This document shows positions 27,556-31,715 of a stretch of 31,715 bases of DNA, piece after piece. A program made the translations under genes and the position numbers. Origin of the DNA: JBGPFS01 sp041483455. GTDB lineage: Bacteria; Chloroflexota; Limnocylindria; Limnocylindrales; CSP1-4. The notes beneath the pieces were generated by a model, which worked only from the letters and a program-made list of their open reading frames with translations, searched no databases and had not been told where the DNA came from. The DNA is taken from contig JBGPFS010000006.1 in the NCBI GenBank assembly GCA_041483455.1, forward strand, positions 1 to 31,715. Direction: 5' to 3'. How positions within the stretch are numbered: position 1 is the first letter of the stretch; every line of letters starts with the position of its first letter.

Positions 27556-28643
27556 ACGGCCGCGATCACCTCGTTCGAGAGGCGCTTGTCGACACCCCAC
27601 CGATCCGCCAGCAGGACGATGACCAGCCCGAATCCCGGGTCGACCCAGAGGCGCGATCCGCTGGCGCCCATGTGATCGAACTGGCCGGGCGAGCCGGGCA
27701 TCGAGCCGTCGAGGGTCGACTTCGCCCAGCCCAGCCCGTAGGTCGGCGGCCGTGGCGGGTCGCCGGCCTCGAGGACCCGGCCGGTCTGCTCGCGGGTCAT
27801 CAGCTCGACGAATGGACGGCCGAGGATGCGGACGCCGTCGAGCCGACCGCCCAGCAGCATCGCCCGCCCGAAGGCCACGAGGTCGGCCGCGCTCGACGAG
27901 AGTCCACCGCCGGGCTGGTCGAGCGTGCTCATCCAGGCGTCGAAGATCGCCGCCTCGGCGTCGCTTCGGCCGACGACGTGGCTGACGGCCGACGGGTGGC
28001 CGGGCACGACGGGGTCGAACCCGGTGGCCGTCATCCCGAGCGGCCCGAAGATCCGCTCCGCCAGCGCCGCCCGGACGGAGGCGTGGCCACCGGCCCGGAC
28101 GAGGAGCTCGCCGAGGACGAAGAACGAGTCGGAAGCGTACTGGTAAGCGGTCCCCGGGACGAAGGCGAGGGGCGTCGAGCACTGCGTCGCGAGGATCGCC
28201 GCGGCCGAGGGCAGGCCGCTGGCCACCCAGTCCAGGTCGACGAGTCCGGCGGTGTGGGTCAGCAGGTGCCACGCCGTGACGATCTCGCCGCCTGGTCCAC
28301 CGGCCAACGGCCCGGGCGGCGAGAACTCCGGGATCCGGGTCCGGACCGGCTCGTCGAGTGACAGTCGGCCTTCCTCGACGAGCTGCAGGAGGGCAGTGGC
28401 GAGGATCGGCTTCGTGACCGAGGCGATCCGGTAGCGGTGGGCCGTCGTGGCCGGTCCCCCGGGCTCCGGGCCGAACGCCTCCGCGCGCACGAGTCCGCCG
28501 GGTCCGGCGACGGCCAGGACCGCGCTCGGCAGCTCACCCCGGGCGACCTGTCCGGCCAGGACGGCGAACGGACGCTCGAGCCGGGTCGCGTCGAAGTCCA
28601 CGGGAGTGGCTGGGGGCGGCTCAGTGCGATGGGCCTGGCTCAC
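27531..28643 (-). CDS. serine hydrolase (beta-lactamase class C/EstB family)
   Basis: 370 aa. Penicillin-binding-fold hydrolase with nucleophile Ser75 in SVTK (S-x-x-K, Lys78), the second element Y-A-S (YQYASDS, near residue 168) where class C beta-lactamases have Y-x-N, and the HMGASG element replacing KTG. It is therefore more likely an esterase or D-amino-acid peptidase than a true beta-lactamase. No signal peptide, so probably cytoplasmic. GTG 28643 is the start; a -10-like CATCAT ends 9 nt upstream. It lies opposite to and between pabB and pabC, overlaps the end of pabB by 25 bp and shares a 47-bp divergent promoter region with pabC. Confidence 0.87.
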   Translation of the reverse strand: MSQAHRTEPPPATPVDFDATRLERPFAVLAGQVARGELPSAVLAVAGPGGLVRAEAFGPEPGGPATTAHRYRIASVTKPILATALLQLVEEGRLSLDEPVRTRIPEFSPPGPLAGGPGGEIVTAWHLLTHTAGLVDLDWVASGLPSAAAILATQCSTPLAFVPGTAYQYASDSFFVLGELLVRAGGHASVRAALAERIFGPLGMTATGFDPVVPGHPSAVSHVVGRSDAEAAIFDAWMSTLDQPGGGLSSSAADLVAFGRAMLLGGRLDGVRILGRPFVELMTREQTGRVLEAGDPPRPPTYGLGWAKSTLDGSMPGSPGQFDHMGASGSRLWVDPGFGLVIVLLADRWGVDKRLSNEVIAAVYGALAVA

Positions 28644-28650
28644 GGTGCGT

Positions 28651-28694
28651 CCATGATGCGCCGCGACGGCTCCGGGCGCCGTCCGGCATCATGG
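28651..28694. promoter_or_regulatory. symmetric divergent promoter between serine hydrolase and pabC
   Basis: CCATGATGC (28651-28659) and GCATCATGG (28686-28694) form a 9-bp inverted repeat with an inner GACGGC/GCCGTC pair. Read outward, each arm carries CATCAT ending 9 nt before the hydrolase GTG and 7 nt before the pabC ATG at 28700. The arms may thus be two mirror-image -10 boxes of leaderless mRNAs, or a shared operator. Confidence 0.4.
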
Positions 28695-28699
28695 CCCCG

Positions 28700-29713
28700 A
28701 TGCCCAGATCGATCTGGCTCGACGGCCGCCTCGTCGATGCCGCCGGCCCCCACCTCAACGTGACCGACCGCGGATTCCAGCTGGGCGACGGCGTGTTCGA
28801 GACGGCCCGGGCGCGGCGCGGGGTCGTCGTGGAGCTCGACGAGCACCTGGCCCGGCTGCGCGAGAGCGCCGTGCTGCTCGACCTCCCCCTGCCGATCGAC
28901 GACGAGTCGCTCGCCGCCGCGATCGACGAGCTGCTGCTGGCCGAGGGCCTGGCCGGGGCCGGGACCGATGGCCGCGACCCCGGCGATGCGGCCCTCAGGA
29001 TCACCATCAGTCGCGGCCCGGCCGAGCAGCGCGGCCTCCTGCCGGCGGGCCGCGGGCCGCGGAACGGAACGCTGGCGATCCAGGCCTGGCCGTACGTTCC
29101 ACCGACCCCGGAGCTGCTCGAACGGGGCGTTCGAGCGATCCCCAGCACGCTCCGGCGCGATCCCGCCTCGCCGCTCGCCGGGATCAAGTCGACCTCGCGG
29201 GCCGACTTCGTGTACGCCCGGCTCGAGGCGGCCCGGGCGGGAGCCGACGATGCCCTGTTCCTGACGCTCGAAGGTGCGCTGACCGAGGGGACGACGGCGA
29301 ACCTGTTCGTCCTCGCCGGGCGGACGCTCGGGACGCCTCCGACCGACGCAGCGATCCTCGCCGGGACCACCCGCACCTGGCTCCTTCGACACGCCACGGC
29401 GCTGGGCCTGGAGGCGGCCGAGGTGGAGCTTCGCCCCGAGCACCTCCTGGCCGCCGACGAGGCGTTCCTCAGCTCGAGCGTCGCGGGGATCGTGCCGCTC
29501 ACGGCCTTCGACGGCCAGCCGGTCGGCGACGGTCGACCCGGAGGCCGCACGCTCGTGCTTCGAGCCGCCCGCGAGGCCTGGATCGACGCCCTGTCGATGG
29601 CGGCCCTCCAGCCGGGACCCGATGACGGCGACGATCCGGATCGGCGCGCGGACCCGCGGCCCGCCGCCGACCGACGGCCGGGCGCCGGCCCCGGCGGGCT
29701 CGGGCGGGCATGA
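28700..29713 (+). CDS. pabC: aminotransferase class IV, probable 4-amino-4-deoxychorismate lyase
   Basis: 337 aa. Fold-type IV PLP enzyme. Signature parts: SIWLDGRLVDA, VTDRGFQLGDGVFETARA, the PLP lysine Lys163 in LAGIKSTSRADFVYARLEA, EGALTEGTTANLFVL and a SSSVAGIVPLTAFDG block. The nearby pabB suggests ADC lyase (pyruvate release giving p-aminobenzoate). Branched-chain or D-amino-acid aminotransferase is the alternative, since the family is hard to split by eye. The tail after about residue 300 is Asp/Arg/Pro-rich and may be disordered. ATG 28700 is preferred to ATG 28691 because the latter overlaps the -10-like box; the difference is 3 residues. The next gene overlaps its stop by 4 bp. Confidence 0.8.
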   Translation: MPRSIWLDGRLVDAAGPHLNVTDRGFQLGDGVFETARARRGVVVELDEHLARLRESAVLLDLPLPIDDESLAAAIDELLLAEGLAGAGTDGRDPGDAALRITISRGPAEQRGLLPAGRGPRNGTLAIQAWPYVPPTPELLERGVRAIPSTLRRDPASPLAGIKSTSRADFVYARLEAARAGADDALFLTLEGALTEGTTANLFVLAGRTLGTPPTDAAILAGTTRTWLLRHATALGLEAAEVELRPEHLLAADEAFLSSSVAGIVPLTAFDGQPVGDGRPGGRTLVLRAAREAWIDALSMAALQPGPDDGDDPDRRADPRPAADRRPGAGPGGLGRA

Positions 29714-30072
29714 CCCGGACCGAGCTCGTCGAGCGGACCCGCCGGCTCGTGGCCGAGGGCGATCGGCTGCGCGAGCAGCCCTCGCTGGTCGCCCTGCGGA
29801 CCTGGCTCCAGCTGTCCGACGAGCTCCTCTCGGCCGCCTGGGGCTCGATGGATCGCTATCACCTCGCCTGGTTGTCGGTGGGCCGCCCGAAGGACGTCGT
29901 CCGCGGCCGACCGATGACCCGCGACGAAGAGGCGACCTACGTCCGGGAGGTCGCCGAACAGAAGACGGCCGCCCTGCGGATGAGCCTCGACGCGGTGGAG
30001 CGCCAGGGGATGCCGTTCCGCGGCGAGGACGGCGGGGTGGCGCCCGGCCAGGGGATGGGAGAGCTTCCGTGA
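29710..30072 (+). CDS. hypothetical helical protein (120 aa)
   Basis: ATG overlaps the pabC stop (ATGA) and its stop overlaps the GTG of the next gene (GTGA), so it is part of a translationally coupled operon. It is predicted largely alpha-helical: TRTELVERTRRLVAEGDRL, SLVALRTWLQLSDELLSAAW, MDRYHLAWLSVGRP, then DEEATYVREVAEQKTAALRM. The last part is Gly-rich. No signal peptide, TM helix or catalytic motif. Family not recognised; a cytosolic partner of a neighbour is possible. Confidence 0.75.
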   Translation: MTRTELVERTRRLVAEGDRLREQPSLVALRTWLQLSDELLSAAWGSMDRYHLAWLSVGRPKDVVRGRPMTRDEEATYVREVAEQKTAALRMSLDAVERQGMPFRGEDGGVAPGQGMGELP

Positions 30073-31469
30073 CGGCCCCTGGCCCCGCTGCCAGCCCCAT
30101 CGTGCGCCCGATGACGCCGGCCGTCGGCCACCAGCGGGGCGTGCCCGCCCCGGACCCGATCGCACGGGACTACCTGCTCCTTGCGCTCCGGCTCGACCAG
30201 CGCATCCCGGGCATCGTCGATGGCTACTACGGCCCGGCCGATCTCAAGGCCCAGGTCGACCTGGAGCAGCTGGCGACGCCCCTCCGCCTGGCGGACGACG
30301 CAGCGGCCCTCCGCGAACGCGTGGCCACCGAGGTCGGCGAGCCGGACCGGCGCGCATGGCTGACGGCCCAGCTCATCGCGCTCGAGGCGAACGCCCGGGC
30401 GTTCTCCGGTGCTCCCGAGGGCCTCGTCGGGCCGGCCTACGCGGCCCACGTCGCTGCCTGCTTCGACCGGGCGCCGGCCCGTCGGAACGAGGCCGTCTTC
30501 GCGGAGGCCCGGACGGCGCTCGAGGTCCTCCTGCCGGGCCCGGGTCCGCTCGGCGATCGGCTGGCGCGATGGGACGCCTCGCTGGTCATCCCGGCCGAGC
30601 GGCTCCCGGCGCTCGTCGAGCGGCTCGTCGGGCGGTTCCGGGCCCAGGCCGCGCAGACCTTCGGGCTGCCGGCCGGCGAGGAGCTCCGGGTCGCATTCGT
30701 CACCGGGCAGCCCTGGACCGGCTACAACTGGTTCGACGGGGGGCGCCGCTCGCGAGTGGACCTCAACACGGATCTGCCGGCCCGGGTGCCGGATCTCGTG
30801 TCGGTCGTCGCCCACGAAACCTACCCCGGTCATCATCTCGAGCACGCCTGGAAGGAGGCGCACCTCGTCGACGGGCTCGGCCGGCTCGAGGCGAGCGCCC
30901 TCCTCATCAACACCCCCGAGTGCCTCGTCTCGGAGGGCCTGGCCGATCTGGGCCGCCGGTTCGCGGTCCCGGCCGGCGCCGAGCCGGAGCTGCTGGCCGA
31001 GCTGCTCGCGGAGGCGTCGTCGGCCGGCTCGTCCCCGGTCGGGTCGCCGGCGTCGGCGACGTCGTCGCCCGATCTCCTGGAGTTCGCCGTGCGGGTCGTC
31101 GCCGTCCGCCTCGCGCGCGCACGCCTGGCCGAGAGCGCGGTCGATGCCGCGCTGATGCGCCATGTCGACGGGCGATCGCACGAGCAGGTCGGCGACTGGC
31201 TGGTCGAGACCGCCCTGCTGACCCCCGAGCGGGCCGAGAAGCGGCTCGAGTTCATCGAGCACCCGCTCTGGCGGACGTACGTCTTCGTCTACTACGAAGG
31301 CGAGGCCCTCCTCCGGCGCTGGCTCGAAGCGGTCCCCGAGCCCGATCGAGCCGCCCGCTTCCGGCGCCTGCTCCTCGAGCAGCTCACCCCGACGGCGATC
31401 GCCACCGAGCTGGGGGTCGGCGCATCCCTGGCCTCGCCGCCGACGCGGGACCCGACCCGCGCTCGCTGA
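30069..31469 (+). CDS. DUF885-family metallopeptidase-like protein
   Basis: 466 aa. The motif His249-Glu-Thr-Tyr-Pro-Gly-His-His (VAHETYPGHHLEHAWK) with Glu289 (SEGLADLG) 40 residues later fits the HExxPGH zinc-peptidase signature of DUF885 proteins, a gluzincin-like carboxypeptidase group. The start is IARDYLLLALRLDQRIPGIVDGYYGP, typical of this subgroup. Family members are usually exported, but no signal peptide follows the GTG at 30069, so it may be cytoplasmic. ATG at 30111 is an alternative start. A short Ala/Ser-rich insert lies near residues 316-336. The C-terminal helical bundle (YYEGEALLRRWLEAV) is conserved. Substrate unknown. It ends the pabC operon. Confidence 0.82.
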   Translation: MTAPGPAASPIVRPMTPAVGHQRGVPAPDPIARDYLLLALRLDQRIPGIVDGYYGPADLKAQVDLEQLATPLRLADDAAALRERVATEVGEPDRRAWLTAQLIALEANARAFSGAPEGLVGPAYAAHVAACFDRAPARRNEAVFAEARTALEVLLPGPGPLGDRLARWDASLVIPAERLPALVERLVGRFRAQAAQTFGLPAGEELRVAFVTGQPWTGYNWFDGGRRSRVDLNTDLPARVPDLVSVVAHETYPGHHLEHAWKEAHLVDGLGRLEASALLINTPECLVSEGLADLGRRFAVPAGAEPELLAELLAEASSAGSSPVGSPASATSSPDLLEFAVRVVAVRLARARLAESAVDAALMRHVDGRSHEQVGDWLVETALLTPERAEKRLEFIEHPLWRTYVFVYYEGEALLRRWLEAVPEPDRAARFRRLLLEQLTPTAIATELGVGASLASPPTRDPTRAR

Positions 31470-31491
31470 AGGCGGAACGCCCGGCTCCCTT

Positions 31492-31715
31492 TCAGAGCGC
31501 GCGGACGAAGAGCACCTTCTCGTCCCCGATCGCGTCGTAGTCCTCGTGGGCGGGGACGCCATAGATCGGCCGCGTCTGCGGGCCGTCCTCGATCCGATAG
31601 CCCAGCGCGCGGTGGAAGCCGATCGAGGCGCGGTCGCCGGCCCAGCTGACCGCGCGGACCTGGTGGGCCCCACGCTCTCGAGCGGTCGCGAAGAACCGCT
31701 CCTCGAGCGCCCGCC
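31492..31715 (-). CDS. GNAT-family N-acetyltransferase, C-terminal fragment at window edge
   Basis: The last 74 codons of a minus-strand gene that enters from beyond the window. The sequence VRAVSWAGDRASIGFHRALGYRIEDGP contains the GNAT motif B pattern (NxxSixFHrxLGF), with acetyl-CoA contacts in the SIGFHRALGY helix. It ends in DEKVLFVRAL. Substrate unknown. Partial because of the window, with no sign of damage. Confidence 0.8.
   Translation of the reverse strand, partial: RALEERFFATARERGAHQVRAVSWAGDRASIGFHRALGYRIEDGPQTRPIYGVPAHEDYDAIGDEKVLFVRAL

Noticed and set aside
26002..28272. Antisense frame of about 756 codons over pabB and part of the serine hydrolase region
   Set aside because: Arg/Gly/Asp-rich translation with no motif. 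The pabB signatures on the plus strand are unambiguous.
27531..28643. Beta-lactamase resistance gene
   Set aside because: SxxK is present but Y-A-S and HMG replace the Y-x-N and KTG elements, and no signal peptide exists. General serine hydrolase is the safer call.

Overview
The window is a dense, very GC-rich bacterial segment (about 70% G+C by eye, strong G/C preference at third codon positions). It has many 4-bp ATGA/GTGA gene overlaps, several starts that look leaderless, and no tRNA, rRNA, CRISPR array, insertion sequence or phage gene that I can see. The mix (SdpR-type repressor with an ABC exporter, DsbA-like/VKOR pair, NirK-like copper protein, lysine 2,3-aminomutase, DUF2157 and S41 proteins, lipobox lipoproteins, Mn/Zn ABC importer) fits an uncultured high-GC Chloroflexota (Limnocylindria-like) or, less likely, an actinomycete. 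I cannot place it more closely from sequence alone. It reads as chromosomal backbone.

Layout. 1-2372 (minus): a four-gene operon of SdpR-type ArsR repressor, 47-aa membrane peptide, ABC ATPase with a fused two-TM N-terminal domain, and an ABC-2 permease cut by the window edge. 2636-4597 (plus): enoyl-ACP-reductase-like SDR, 56-aa membrane peptide, ribokinase. 4622-7502 (minus): a redox cassette of diheme ferric-reductase-like membrane protein, two membrane-anchored coiled-coil proteins and ApbE flavin transferase, preceded by a leader with a 12-bp inverted repeat and a short upstream ORF. 7643-10809 (minus): Fur-family regulator, metal-binding lipoprotein, ATPase and permease of a Mn/Zn importer, behind a promoter with a perfect 7-1-7 palindrome. 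11036-12336 (plus): DsbA-like oxidoreductase and VKOR, an exported disulfide-forming pair. 12420-14497 (minus): Rrf2/NsrR-like regulator and a cupredoxin-NirK fusion lipoprotein. 14643-18327 (minus): short upstream ORF, MMPL transporter and lipocalin-like (CrtC/AttH) lipoprotein. 18455-23766 (plus): small membrane protein, lysine 2,3-aminomutase, DUF2157 membrane protein, aldehyde dehydrogenase. 23763-25217 (minus): S41/PDZ protease homologue. 25498-31469 (plus): hypothetical protein, pabB, pabC, hypothetical protein, DUF885 peptidase, with a serine hydrolase on the minus strand between pabB and pabC. 31492-31715 (minus): the C-terminal end of a GNAT acetyltransferase.

How the genes fit together: much of the content concerns the cell envelope and its redox state (heme/flavin electron transfer, disulfide formation, copper nitrite reductase, metal uptake, lipid export). 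The less ordinary points are: the redox cassette, whose coiled-coil protein ends in a TGAS sequence resembling an ApbE flavinylation site; an S41 homologue with Thr where the catalytic Lys belongs; a metal-binding lipoprotein with Glu in place of the first ligand His; a long hairpin over the MMPL start codon behind a leaderless upstream ORF; and a probable CTG start for the DsbA-like gene.
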